Shown here: positions 17,736 to 25,749 of the stretch, in pieces
Position numbering within the stretch: the stretch's first letter is position 1
Layout of the letters: every line of letters begins with the position of its first letter
NCBI GenBank assembly: GCA_025699005.1
Contig: JAILWI010000008.1
Span: 1-64,000, forward strand
Direction: 5' to 3'
DNA from: Chloroflexota bacterium
GTDB taxonomy: Bacteria > Chloroflexota > Limnocylindria > QHBO01
Length of the DNA stretch: 64,000 bases
Notes under the pieces: generated by a model
Seen by the model: the letters and a program-made list of their open reading frames with translations, nothing else
Databases searched by the model: none
What the model was told of the DNA's origin: nothing
Program-made: the position numbers and the translations under genes

Positions 17736-18404
17736 ATGAAGACCTTTCTGCGCCGCTCTCTCGGCCGCCTGACCCTCATCCTGGTCCTGGCCGCCGTGTT
17801 CGATCGTGCCCGGAATGCGCTCCGTGGCCGTCACGATCGGCGTCCCACCGAGCCGCATCGCCGCGCCGAACGCGGCACGCTCGCGTCACTCACCGAGGCC
17901 CATCCCGCCGCGCGCACGGCGCCCCGCCGGCGGCTGGGTGTCCGCAGCGTCCCGCTCGACCAGATCGTGGGGACGGTCCGCAACCCCAGCCAGAACAGCG
18001 CCGACTTCCGCCCCCTGCCGCGGCTGCGCGGAGAGAACTGGCGTGCGCGCTGGCAGCGGATCACGAAGGCGATGGACAAGCTCGAGGTGCTGCCGCCGAT
18101 CGAGGTGCTGCAGGTCGGGGAGGAGTACTACGTCGTCGACGGGCACAACCGCGTGGCGGCGGCGCTCATGATCGGCGGGGTCGAGATCGACGCCGATGTT
18201 ACCCAGCTCCTCATCCCCGGCCTCACCCAGCCGGGCCAGGCACGGCTCGATGCCGGCTCGCTCATCGGCGCGAACGAGGTGCGGCAGGCGGGCCAGGGCC
18301 GCCAGTCGCGGATGGTCGAGCAGCGCGGCCTGACGGAAGACGTCTCCAGGCGTGACCTCGCCGGACCACCGCGTGGCGATGCGCCTTCGGAACCGACCGA
18401 GTGA
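17736..18404 (+). CDS. ParB/Srx-fold nuclease-domain protein
   Basis: 222 residues. After a short hydrophobic N-terminal stretch (LGRLTLILVLAAVF) and a basic linker, residues about 65-160 resemble the ParB N-terminal domain: VRSVPLDQIVGTVRN, LPPIEVLQVGEEYYVVDGHN and RVAAALMIG. The GHNR box corresponds to the nucleotide-contacting motif of ParB-like proteins. No HTH is seen, so plasmid-partition function is not implied; free-standing ParB-domain proteins often have unknown roles. The ATG at 17736 gives MKTFLRRSLGR; an open frame extends upstream into the promoter region of the ATPase. The following gene starts inside its stop (GTGA). Confidence 0.7.
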   Translation: MKTFLRRSLGRLTLILVLAAVFDRARNALRGRHDRRPTEPHRRAERGTLASLTEAHPAARTAPRRRLGVRSVPLDQIVGTVRNPSQNSADFRPLPRLRGENWRARWQRITKAMDKLEVLPPIEVLQVGEEYYVVDGHNRVAAALMIGGVEIDADVTQLLIPGLTQPGQARLDAGSLIGANEVRQAGQGRQSRMVEQRGLTEDVSRRDLAGPPRGDAPSEPTE

Positions 18405-19084
18405 CCGATCGCCTGCGACTCCGATGGCCGGATCCTGCCCCCTTCGTAGGGCGAGATGGCGCGCCGATTCGCCTCCTCGCGATCTCAGACGAACCGGATC
18501 CGACGCTCGACTCGCCGGTGACGCGCGAGGGGATCGGCAGGGTCGACCTGGTGGTCGGCGCCGGCGACCTGGAGCCCGAGTACCTCTCGTTCGTCGCCGA
18601 TGCGTTTCACGCGCCGCTGCGGTACATCAGGGGCAACCACGACGTCGGGCCGGCCTGGAGCGCCAGCGGTCGCACGCTCCTCCCCGAGCCGATGGTGGAC
18701 GGCCGCCTCGTCGAGGAGGCCGGACTCCGGCTCCTGGGCTTCTCGGGATCGCCCGTCTACAACGAGCGCGGCATGCAGGTGACGTCGATCGGGATGTGGT
18801 GGCGCGTGCTCCGCGCCACGTTCGCGGCGAGTCGCGCCCGGCCGGTGATCCTGGTGACCCATGCCCCGCCACGTGACGTGAACGACGACCACGACCTCGC
18901 GCACCGGGGTTTCACCGCCTTCCGCTGGCTTGCGGACCGGGTCGCCCCGCCGCTGTGGCTCCACGGGCACACGGCGCTCGTGCGACGGGGAATCGACGAC
19001 CGCACGGCCCGGCACAACAGCACGCTGTTCTACAACTGCACGGGCTCGACGCTCATCGAGCTGACGCCGCATGACGCCGCATGA
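18401..19084 (+). CDS. Calcineurin-like metallophosphoesterase
   Basis: 227 residues. The dimetal phosphoesterase motifs appear in order: ISDEPD near residue 28, GAGDLEPEYL near 52, RGNHDVG near 77, VTHAPP near 155 and LHGHT near 188. The first motif is normally D-x-H; here the His position is replaced (D-E-P), so one metal ligand may be missing or supplied elsewhere. The others are complete. GTG start, coupled to the ParB-like gene by a GTGA overlap, and its stop overlaps the next ATG. The substrate is unknown. Confidence 0.85.
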   Translation: MTDRLRLRWPDPAPFVGRDGAPIRLLAISDEPDPTLDSPVTREGIGRVDLVVGAGDLEPEYLSFVADAFHAPLRYIRGNHDVGPAWSASGRTLLPEPMVDGRLVEEAGLRLLGFSGSPVYNERGMQVTSIGMWWRVLRATFAASRARPVILVTHAPPRDVNDDHDLAHRGFTAFRWLADRVAPPLWLHGHTALVRRGIDDRTARHNSTLFYNCTGSTLIELTPHDAA

Positions 19085-19572
19085 CGCCGATGCATGAGCC
19101 GGTTCCAGTCCGCCGAGCGGCCGTCGGCTGCCTCGTCGTTGCGCTGGTGGTCGTGGGCCTTGCGCTCCTCGTTCGTCCGGCGATCTTCAGCGTCGCCCCG
19201 CCGCGTGACGATTCGGTCGTGACGGTGGCCACGGTGACCGAGGTGACGGCCGGGCCGATCCGCCGCGATCTTGTCCTGGCAACTTCCCACGGGTGGAGCG
19301 GCGAGCGGGACGCGGGATCCGGACGCGTCCAGGTCTCGGTGATCGTGGCGCCATCGGTGGCGGGTGGCTTCTCGGCGGTGAACGCGGCCTCGCCCGTCGA
19401 GGACGACTGTGCGGTGACCATCGCCGCCGATCGCCTCACGGACTGCGACGGGCGAGCGTGGGACCTCGGTGGCTTCCCGCTCGATCCCGAGGACCCGCCC
19501 CTCGAGCGCATCCCGGCCACCGTCGAGGCGGGGAGCGTCGTTCTCGATCTGACCCGGCGCACCGCGCCCTGA
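19081..19572 (+). CDS. Small membrane-anchored extracytoplasmic protein, unknown function
   Basis: 163 residues, family not recognised. A single N-terminal membrane helix (about residues 13-33, VGCLVVALVVVGLALLV) is followed by a soluble, beta-rich outer domain with two Cys (DDCAV and TDCDG) about 15 residues apart that could form a disulfide. The start overlaps the phosphoesterase stop (ATGA), so the ParB-like, phosphoesterase and this gene form a three-gene coupled unit. Confidence 0.65.
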   Translation: MTPMHEPVPVRRAAVGCLVVALVVVGLALLVRPAIFSVAPPRDDSVVTVATVTEVTAGPIRRDLVLATSHGWSGERDAGSGRVQVSVIVAPSVAGGFSAVNAASPVEDDCAVTIAADRLTDCDGRAWDLGGFPLDPEDPPLERIPATVEAGSVVLDLTRRTAP

Positions 19573-19892
19573 CCGGCGCCCGGCGCCCGGCGTGGGTTGC
19601 CCTCCGCCGGAACCAGCGGCCAAGAACAGACCCTTGCGTGGCTGCGAGGCTCCCCCGAGTGCAATTCTCGGCCATCCAGGGGCTCGGGAGGCGCTGAACG
19701 TGGCTGTTAGCTCCGCTCCACGGCAACCCGGCGGCCGGCGATCTCAACCAGGGCTCCTGGCTCCGCTCCACGGCAACTCCCGCCGCCGTGCGATCCGACC
19801 GACCACGTGGGAACGGAGAGCGGCACACTGCGTGCTAACGGTGTCTCACCAACCATGCAAGCTGACGGCTTTGCTTCACGCAAGGAGGAACC
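19573..19892. other. 320-base gap without a clear gene; holds an 18-base direct repeat
   Basis: No convincing ORF is seen on either strand. It contains two copies of an 18-base repeat (see next entry) and ends in a strong AAGGAGG Shine-Dalgarno for the following gene. GGGAACGG and GTGCTAACGG stretches about 60-85 bases before the start could be promoter elements, but this is weak. An unannotated small RNA cannot be excluded. Confidence 0.4.
19710..19777. repeat. Pair of 18-base direct repeats
   Basis: GCTCCGCTCCACGGCAAC occurs at 19710-19727 and 19760-19777, exactly 50 bases apart, upstream of the stress-type membrane protein gene. The flanks differ, so it is not simply a longer duplication. 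Confidence 0.7.
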
Positions 19893-20159
19893 ATGCCTGA
19901 TCTCGGAATCTTCGGATGGATGATCATCGGCCTCATCGCGGGCGCGCTGGCGGGCTTCTTCGTCCCCGGTCGGGAGCGGATGGGGTGCATCGGCACGATG
20001 ATCGTCGGCGTCATCGGCGGCCTCATCGGCGGTTTCCTGTGGGTGAACGTCCTCGGCCAGGGCGAGGCCTCGGGCTGGCTCGGCGCGCTCGTGATCGCCA
20101 CCATCGGCTCGGTGCTCGTGCTCTTCGTCATCCGCTCGATGGGTGGCAACCGCGGCTGA
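19893..20159 (+). CDS. GlsB/YeaQ/YmgE-family small membrane protein
   Basis: 88 residues with three membrane helices. It shows the family pattern GWMIIGLIAGALAGFFVPG, then GTMIVGVIGGLIGGFLW, then GALVIATIGSVLVLFVIR, with Gly-rich helix faces. Members were once called transglycosylase-associated proteins and are linked to envelope or general stress in several bacteria; the molecular role is unclear. AAGGAGG stands 5 bases before the ATG, the strongest ribosome-binding site nearby, which suggests high expression. Confidence 0.88.
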   Translation: MPDLGIFGWMIIGLIAGALAGFFVPGRERMGCIGTMIVGVIGGLIGGFLWVNVLGQGEASGWLGALVIATIGSVLVLFVIRSMGGNRG

Positions 20160-20199
20160 CCCGCTCTGATTGCGCCGATGGGCGACCATAGGGCCGCAC

Positions 20200-20559
20200 A
20201 TGGAAGCGGTCACCTGGTTGCACGGGACGGCGGGGATGGTGCTGCTCGGCGCCCTCGTGGCGCTGGCGGTGGCGGCGGTCCTCGCACTTCGAGTTCCGGC
20301 TGCGAGGCGATGGGCTGATGCGGCCCGTCGCCTCCTCCTCGGCGCCCTCGTCGCGGAGGCGGCCCTCGGCCTCGTGATCGCGCTTCGCGGCGCGGCCCCG
20401 GCCGAGACGATCCACTGGCTCTACGGCGCGGCGGTGATCGTCGCGCTCCTCGTTCCCGGCGCGCTCGCCGAGTCGATGGCCCACCGCCGCGCGGCCGTCG
20501 CTGCCGGTGCCGCGGTGCTCGCCACCGTCTTCGCCTGGCGCCTGTGGGGAAGCGGATGA
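20200..20559 (+). CDS. Four-helix membrane protein upstream of qcrC
   Basis: 119 residues with four hydrophobic helices: HGTAGMVLLGALVALAVAAV, then LLLGALVAEAALGLVIAL, HWLYGAAVIVALLVPGAL and a shorter fourth. Family not recognised. The pattern resembles small heme/quinone-associated membrane proteins, and His8/His72-like residues lie at helix starts, but no motif proves this. An ATG at 20200 was chosen; a TTG at 20170 is in frame. The qcrC start overlaps its stop (ATGA), so it is probably co-expressed with the cytochrome bc complex and may be an accessory subunit. Confidence 0.6.
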   Translation: MEAVTWLHGTAGMVLLGALVALAVAAVLALRVPAARRWADAARRLLLGALVAEAALGLVIALRGAAPAETIHWLYGAAVIVALLVPGALAESMAHRRAAVAAGAAVLATVFAWRLWGSG

Positions 20560-21323
20560 GGCGCACCCTCCTCGCCGCCCTGGGCGCCGTGGCGGTCCTG
20601 CTCCTCGTGGTGCTCGCGTCGCTGGCGCCGCCCGCCCGAGGTGATGACGCGTCCCTCGAGCCAGGCTCGGTCGAGCGCGGCGAGGTTCTCTACCGCGCGG
20701 GCTGCCAGACCTGCCACGGTCCGGCAGGTGGCGGGGTCGATCCGTGGCCGGCCATCGCGAATGCCGGTGAGGCATCCGCCGATTTCCAGCTGCGGACCGG
20801 CCGCATGCCGCACGCCGGCGAGCCGGACGACCAGGCGCAGCCGAAGCCGCCGGCCTACGACGAGCAGTCGATCCGCGACCTCGTCGCCTTCGTCGGCAGC
20901 CTCGGCGACGGTCCCGCCATCCCAGACCCGGTCATCGACGAGTCGCTCCTGCAGCGCGGCCAGCAGCTCTTCGCCGTGAACTGCGCTCCGTGCCACGGCG
21001 CCACCGGAAACGGCGGTGCGGTGGGTGGCGGAGCCATCGCGTGGCCGCTCACCGATGCCTCGCCGCGCATCGTGGCCGAGGCGATGCTCGCCGGCCCGGG
21101 CCAGATGCCCGTCTTCGCCCTGCCCGATGACGACCTCTCCGCCGTTGCCACCTACGTCCAGTACCTCCAGGAGGCGCCGAACCCCGGAGGGTTCGCGATC
21201 GGCGGGATCGGTCCGGTGCCCGAGGGTTTCGTGGCCTGGGTCGTGGGTGCCGGCCTGCTGATCGCCATCGCCTGGCTCATCGGCCGTCGATGGTCGAAGC
21301 CCGAAGGTGACGAGCCGGCATGA
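20556..21323 (+). CDS. qcrC: Diheme cytochrome c subunit of the bc complex
   Basis: 255 residues. An N-terminal signal/anchor helix is followed by two cytochrome c domains, each with one heme-attachment motif: CQTCH (near residue 50) and CAPCH (near 145). A C-terminal membrane helix (about 220-240, FVAWVVGAGLLIAIAWLIG) follows. This architecture matches actinobacterial QcrC, which carries electrons from the Rieske protein straight to aa3 oxidase without a soluble cytochrome c. Methionine axial ligands are likely in RMPHA and QMPVF. Coupled by ATGA overlaps to the gene before and to qcrA after. Confidence 0.93.
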   Translation: MRRTLLAALGAVAVLLLVVLASLAPPARGDDASLEPGSVERGEVLYRAGCQTCHGPAGGGVDPWPAIANAGEASADFQLRTGRMPHAGEPDDQAQPKPPAYDEQSIRDLVAFVGSLGDGPAIPDPVIDESLLQRGQQLFAVNCAPCHGATGNGGAVGGGAIAWPLTDASPRIVAEAMLAGPGQMPVFALPDDDLSAVATYVQYLQEAPNPGGFAIGGIGPVPEGFVAWVVGAGLLIAIAWLIGRRWSKPEGDEPA

Positions 21324-22171
21324 CGCCGACCCGCATCGTCGCCGCGGCCTTCGCGCTGAGCGCGCTGGCATCCATCGGCCTCATCGTCGTCTACGTCCTG
21401 GGCGGACAGCCGCAGGCCGAGGGGATCCTGCTGGCCACGGCCCTCGGCGCGATGGGCGGCGGCATCGTGCTGTGGGCGATTCGGCTGCTCGACGCCCCGA
21501 CGATCGCCAAGGATCGGCCCTCGCTCGCCTCGAGTGAGGAGGAGCGGGCGCAGACGGCCGGGGCCGCCGAGCTGGAGCAGATCACGCGCCGCACCCTCCT
21601 CGTCCGGATGCTCCTCGGCGCCGGGGCCGCGATCACCGCCGCGTTGGCCATCCCGGTGCTGTCGCTCGGGCCACAGCCGGGGCGCGAGCTGTTCCGCACG
21701 CCCTGGCGAGCCGGCGCACGGCTGGTGACCGATGACGGCCTTCCGCTGCGGCCCGCCGACCTCGCCCTGGGCAGCGTCCGCACCGTCTTCCCGGAGGGCG
21801 CCATCGGATCGGCCGATGCGGTGACCCTGCTGATCAAGGTCCGCCCCTCGGAGCTCCAGCTGGATGGCGACCGCGCCGGCTGGGCGCCCGAGGGATGCGT
21901 CGGCTACTCGAAGATCTGCACCCACGCCGGATGTCCGGTCGGGCTGTATCGGGCCGAGGATCACGTCCTGCTCTGCCCGTGCCACCAGTCGACCTTCGAC
22001 GTGCTGCGCGGGGCAGTGCCGACCTTCGGCCCGGCGGCGCGCCCACTGCCCCAGCTGCCGATGGAGATCGACGACGAGGGCTACCTGGTCGCCGCCGGCG
22101 ACTTCCCCGAGCCGGTGGGGCCGTCGTTCTGGAACCTCACCCACGAGGGCAACCGCGAGGCGGGCGAGTAA
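21320..22171 (+). CDS. qcrA: Rieske iron-sulfur subunit of the bc complex
   Basis: 283 residues. Three N-terminal membrane helices (about 5-28, 33-55, 92-112) precede the Rieske domain, as in actinobacterial QcrA and unlike the single helix of proteobacterial PetA. The [2Fe-2S] site is present as CTHAGC (near 195) and CPCHQS (near 215), giving the two Cys and two His ligands. A Gly-Pro loop (FGPAARPLPQLP) follows, as the family expects. It passes electrons from quinol to the c hemes of QcrC. qcrB starts two bases after its stop. Confidence 0.95.
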   Translation: MTPTRIVAAAFALSALASIGLIVVYVLGGQPQAEGILLATALGAMGGGIVLWAIRLLDAPTIAKDRPSLASSEEERAQTAGAAELEQITRRTLLVRMLLGAGAAITAALAIPVLSLGPQPGRELFRTPWRAGARLVTDDGLPLRPADLALGSVRTVFPEGAIGSADAVTLLIKVRPSELQLDGDRAGWAPEGCVGYSKICTHAGCPVGLYRAEDHVLLCPCHQSTFDVLRGAVPTFGPAARPLPQLPMEIDDEGYLVAAGDFPEPVGPSFWNLTHEGNREAGE

Positions 22172-22173
22172 CG

Positions 22174-23532
22174 ATGTTCCGCTGGTTCGACGACCGACTC
22201 GGGATCGCGGGATGGACCCGGGGCGGCCTGCGCAAGGTCTTCCCCGATCACTGGAGCTTCCTGTTCGGGGAGGTGGCGCTGTTCTGCCTCGTCGTCCTCG
22301 TGGCCACCGGAGTCTTCCTCACGCTCTTCTACGTCCCCGATGCGACGCTCGTGACGTACGAGGGCTCGTACCTCCCGCTCCACGGACAGAGAATGTCGGC
22401 CGCGTACGAATCCGTGCTCGACCTCTCGTTCGACGTGCAGGCCGGGCTCGTGATGCGCCAGGTCCACCACTGGGCCGCGCTCGTGTTCGTGGCGGTCATC
22501 GTCGTGCACCAGCTGCGCGTCTTCTTCACCGGCGCCTACCGCAAGCCGCGTGAGCTCAACTGGCTCATCGGCATCGGCCTGCTGGTCTTCGCGCTGGCGA
22601 TGGGGATCACCGGGTACTCGCTGCCGGACGACCTGCTTTCGGGCACCGGCCTGCGGATCATCTACTCGGCCGTGATCAGTATCCCGTTCATCGGGCCGTG
22701 GGCCGCATTCCTCCTCTTCGGCGGTGAGTTCCCGACCGAGGCGATCGTCAGCCGCCTCTTCGTCTTCCACATCATGCTGCTGCCGGCGCTGCTGCTCGGT
22801 GCGGTCGGGCTGCACCTCGCCATCCTGTGGCGCCAGACCCACACCCAGTTCGCGGGGGAGGGCGCGCGCGAGGACCGGATCGTCGGCAAGGCGTTCTGGC
22901 CGTCCCAGGTCTTCAAGTCGACCGGGCTCATGCTCCTGACCGCCGCGGTGCTGGCGCTCATGGGCGGCCTGATCCAGATCAACCCGGTCTGGACGTACGG
23001 GCCGTTCGACCCGACTCGCGTCTCCGCGCCGTCCCAGCCCGACTGGTACGTCGGCTGGCTGGACGGGGCGCTGCGCCTCTTCCCGCCGATCGAGTTCACC
23101 CTCGTCGGCGTCACCATCCCGTCGCCCTTCCTGCCCGGTGTGCTGCTCCCCGGGCTCGCGTTCGGGATCATGACCCTGTGGCCGTTCCTGGAGTCGTGGG
23201 TCACGGGTGACCACCGCGAGCACCACATCCTCGAGCGACCGCGCGATGCTCCCGTCCGGACGGCGATCGGCGTGGCGGCGCTCACCGTCTTCGTGGTGCT
23301 GACGCTCTCGGCCGGGAACGACGTCGCGTCCCTGATCCTGCGCATCCCGGTGGAGGAGACGACGAACCTGCTGCGGTTCGCCGTCGTCGTGCTCCCGGTG
23401 GTCTTCGCGGTGATCACCTACCGCATCTGCCGCGAGCTCCAGCGCCGCGAGCTTGCCTCGCTGGCCGGTCGGCCGGTGGCTGTGCGGCTCGAGCGGAACG
23501 AGGCCGGCGGCTTCACACCCGAGGACGAGTAG
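22174..23532 (+). CDS. qcrB: Cytochrome b subunit of the bc complex
   Basis: 452 residues with about eight membrane helices. Heme-ligand His pairs lie in helix B (VHHWAALVFVAVIVVHQLRV) and helix D (FHIMLLPALLLGAVGLHLAI). The quinol-site region NPVWTYGPFDP differs from the PEWY of mitochondrial cytochrome b. It oxidises menaquinol and splits electrons between the Rieske centre and the b hemes. The ATG at 22174 gives the family N-terminus FRWFDDRLG; an open frame upstream is a shadow of qcrA. It ends facing ctaF with a 89-base gap. Confidence 0.95.
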   Translation: MFRWFDDRLGIAGWTRGGLRKVFPDHWSFLFGEVALFCLVVLVATGVFLTLFYVPDATLVTYEGSYLPLHGQRMSAAYESVLDLSFDVQAGLVMRQVHHWAALVFVAVIVVHQLRVFFTGAYRKPRELNWLIGIGLLVFALAMGITGYSLPDDLLSGTGLRIIYSAVISIPFIGPWAAFLLFGGEFPTEAIVSRLFVFHIMLLPALLLGAVGLHLAILWRQTHTQFAGEGAREDRIVGKAFWPSQVFKSTGLMLLTAAVLALMGGLIQINPVWTYGPFDPTRVSAPSQPDWYVGWLDGALRLFPPIEFTLVGVTIPSPFLPGVLLPGLAFGIMTLWPFLESWVTGDHREHHILERPRDAPVRTAIGVAALTVFVVLTLSAGNDVASLILRIPVEETTNLLRFAVVVLPVVFAVITYRICRELQRRELASLAGRPVAVRLERNEAGGFTPEDE

Positions 23533-23621
23533 CGCAGGCCCGCTCCAATGGCGATCCGTCAGGCAGCCGGCCGCTGCGGTGAAACACGTCCAATGCAGTG
23601 GACGCCACCGCGCGCAACCAC

Positions 23622-24062
23622 TTACCCCATTCGATCCAGCTGGGTGAGCCATCCAACGGCGCCCCAGACCACCAGGCCGATGCCCGGCAGCGACAGCCAG
23701 GCCCCGAAGATCAGGCCCAGGCCGATGACCACCATCCCGAGCGCCGTGATGATCGGCCAGGCACTCCCGAGCGGCACGAGCTCCGGCCCGCTCTCGAGCG
23801 GGGGCGCCGCGTCCACGGGCTCGTGGAAGCCGATGTACCGGTTGAGGAGGCCGAGCACCCCGGAGCGGCCCTCCGCGCCGGCACCTCGCGGCGCCAGGAA
23901 GATGGCCATCCCGACGAACGCCAGCAGCGCGAGCGTCAGCGCCACGAGCAGCACGGTCCCGGGCGCATCCAGGCTGACCAGCCAGTAGACGAGGCCGGCT
24001 CCGCCGACGTAGAGCGCCGTCCGGAAGAAGAGGCGGAACTCCTCAGCCACGGCCGCCCCCAT
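23622..24062 (-). CDS. ctaF: Cytochrome c oxidase subunit IV (CtaF-like)
   Basis: 146 residues with four membrane helices in two pairs (about 15-55 and 105-140), separated by a soluble loop containing NRYIGFHEPVD. Size, topology and position after ctaD fit the small fourth subunit of actinobacterial-type aa3 oxidases. The ATG at 24062 (GAAVAEEFRLFF) overlaps the end of ctaD by 20 bases; a longer in-frame start at 24110 would overlap more and is less likely. Sequence similarity within this family is weak, so the call rests largely on context. Confidence 0.75.
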   Translation of the reverse strand: MGAAVAEEFRLFFRTALYVGGAGLVYWLVSLDAPGTVLLVALTLALLAFVGMAIFLAPRGAGAEGRSGVLGLLNRYIGFHEPVDAAPPLESGPELVPLGSAWPIITALGMVVIGLGLIFGAWLSLPGIGLVVWGAVGWLTQLDRMG

Positions 24063-25749
24063 CGTCAGCGCCCGCGCGCTCGTCCTCCGACGGACCCACC
24101 GGCTCGCCACCCTGTCGGACGGGACCGCGCACTCGCAGATCGAGCAGTGGCCGGTCCGAGGTGATCGGCGGCAGGGAGGTGAAGTTGTGATGCGGCGGGG
24201 GAGAGCTCGTGGCCCACTCGAGGGTGTGGCCGCCCCACGGGTCGTCGCCGGCCGGCAGCCCGAGCGACCGCGACGTCCAGAAGTTCCACAGGAAGAGGAG
24301 CACCGCCACGGCGATCAGCACGCTGCCGCCGGACGCCAGCAGGTTCAGGTCGTTCCAACCGCGCTCCGCCGCGTAGTCACCGATGCGCCGTGGCATGCCG
24401 TCGATCCCCAGCTGGTGCATCGGGAAGAAGGTGACGTTGAAGCCGACGAACAGGAGCCAGAACTGGACCTTGCCCAGCCGCTCGTCGAGCATCCGTCCGG
24501 TGAATTTCGGGAACCAGTAGAAGAGGCCGCCGAACATCGCGAAGACCGAGGTCCCGAACAGGACGTAGTGCATGTGCGCCACGACGTAGTAGGTGTCGTG
24601 CACGGCGTAGTCGATCGGCGGTGACGCGAGGAAGACCCCCGTGATCCCGCCGATCAGGAACATCGCCATCATCCCGACCACGTAGAGCATCGGCGTGGCG
24701 AACCACAGGGAACCCCGCCACATCGTGGCGATCCAGCCGAAGAATTTCACGCCGGTGGGGATGGCGATGAGGAACGACGTGATCGCGAAGTACACCGTGC
24801 TGACCGCACCGGTCGTGAACATGTGGTGCGCCCAGACGCTGAACGAGTAGGCGCCGATGAGGATCGTGGCGAAGACGAACGCCTTGTACCCGAACAGCGG
24901 CTTGCGGCTGAAGACCGGCACGATCTCTGTGACGACTCCGAAGAACGGGAGCGCGATGATGTAAACCTCGGGGTGGCCGAAGAACCAGAACAGGTGCTGG
25001 TACACGAGCGGGTCTCCCGCCGTGGTGAACACACTGCCGCCGAAGTTGCGGTCGATGAACAGCAGGGCCAGCGCCGCCCCGAGCACGGGGAAGCTGAACA
25101 GGATGAGGATCGAGGTCACCAGGATGTTCCAGGTGAAGAGCGGCAGCCGGAACATCGTCATGCCGGGCGCGCGCAGGGCGAAGATCGTGGCCAGGATGTT
25201 GACCGAGCCCAGGATCGAGGCGACGCCGGAGAGCAGCAGGCCGACGACCCACAGGTCCGCGCCGACGCTCGGCGAGAAGGTCTTCGTCGACAGCGGGGGA
25301 TAGCCGTACCAGCCGAACGCGGCGGCGCCGGCAGTCACGAAGAACCCGCCGAACACGATGAGCGCGGAGAAGATGAAGAGCCAGTACGTGAACGCGTTGA
25401 GGCGCGGGAAGGCGACGTCCGGTGCGCCGATCTGGAGCGGGATGAGGTAGTTGGCCAGGCCGATCACCATCGGCGTCGCGAAGAAGAAGATCATCGCGGT
25501 GCCGTGCATGGTGAACAGCTGGTTGTAGGTCTGGAGGTCCAGGAGCTGGAGCTCGGGGATCGCCAGCTCGGCGCGCATGACCAGGCTCATCAGGCCCGCG
25601 ACCAGGAAGAAGATGAACGCCGAGACCATGTAGAGGATGCCGATGCGCTTGTGGTCGGTCGTCGTCAGCCAGCCGATGAGCCCGTCATCGGCGTGCTTGA
25701 GGACGTGGCGGCGCTGCGCGTCCGGCATCGGCTGTTCGACGGTCGTCAT
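24043..25749 (-). CDS. ctaD: Cytochrome c oxidase subunit I
   Basis: 568 residues, about 12 membrane helices. It contains the heme-copper motifs FGHPEVYII (CuB His and cross-linked Tyr, helix VI), VWAHHMFT (CuB His-His, helix VII) and AHMHYVLFG (heme a3/a His, helix X), so the binuclear centre is complete. It reduces oxygen to water and pumps protons. The start TTVEQPMPDAQRRH follows the CtaC stop with an ATGA overlap. Subunit III (ctaE) is not found beside it, in contrast to many bacterial clusters. Confidence 0.96.
   Translation of the reverse strand: MTTVEQPMPDAQRRHVLKHADDGLIGWLTTTDHKRIGILYMVSAFIFFLVAGLMSLVMRAELAIPELQLLDLQTYNQLFTMHGTAMIFFFATPMVIGLANYLIPLQIGAPDVAFPRLNAFTYWLFIFSALIVFGGFFVTAGAAAFGWYGYPPLSTKTFSPSVGADLWVVGLLLSGVASILGSVNILATIFALRAPGMTMFRLPLFTWNILVTSILILFSFPVLGAALALLFIDRNFGGSVFTTAGDPLVYQHLFWFFGHPEVYIIALPFFGVVTEIVPVFSRKPLFGYKAFVFATILIGAYSFSVWAHHMFTTGAVSTVYFAITSFLIAIPTGVKFFGWIATMWRGSLWFATPMLYVVGMMAMFLIGGITGVFLASPPIDYAVHDTYYVVAHMHYVLFGTSVFAMFGGLFYWFPKFTGRMLDERLGKVQFWLLFVGFNVTFFPMHQLGIDGMPRRIGDYAAERGWNDLNLLASGGSVLIAVAVLLFLWNFWTSRSLGLPAGDDPWGGHTLEWATSSPPPHHNFTSLPPITSDRPLLDLRVRGPVRQGGEPVGPSEDERAGADDGGGRG

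Noticed and set aside
19573-19892. Riboswitch or CRISPR-like repeat
   Set aside because: Only two repeats, no regular array; no known riboswitch core was recognised.
23533-23621. CGTCCA-ATGCAG-TGGACG hairpin as terminator between qcrB and ctaF
   Set aside because: Only a 6-base stem without further support; too weak to list.
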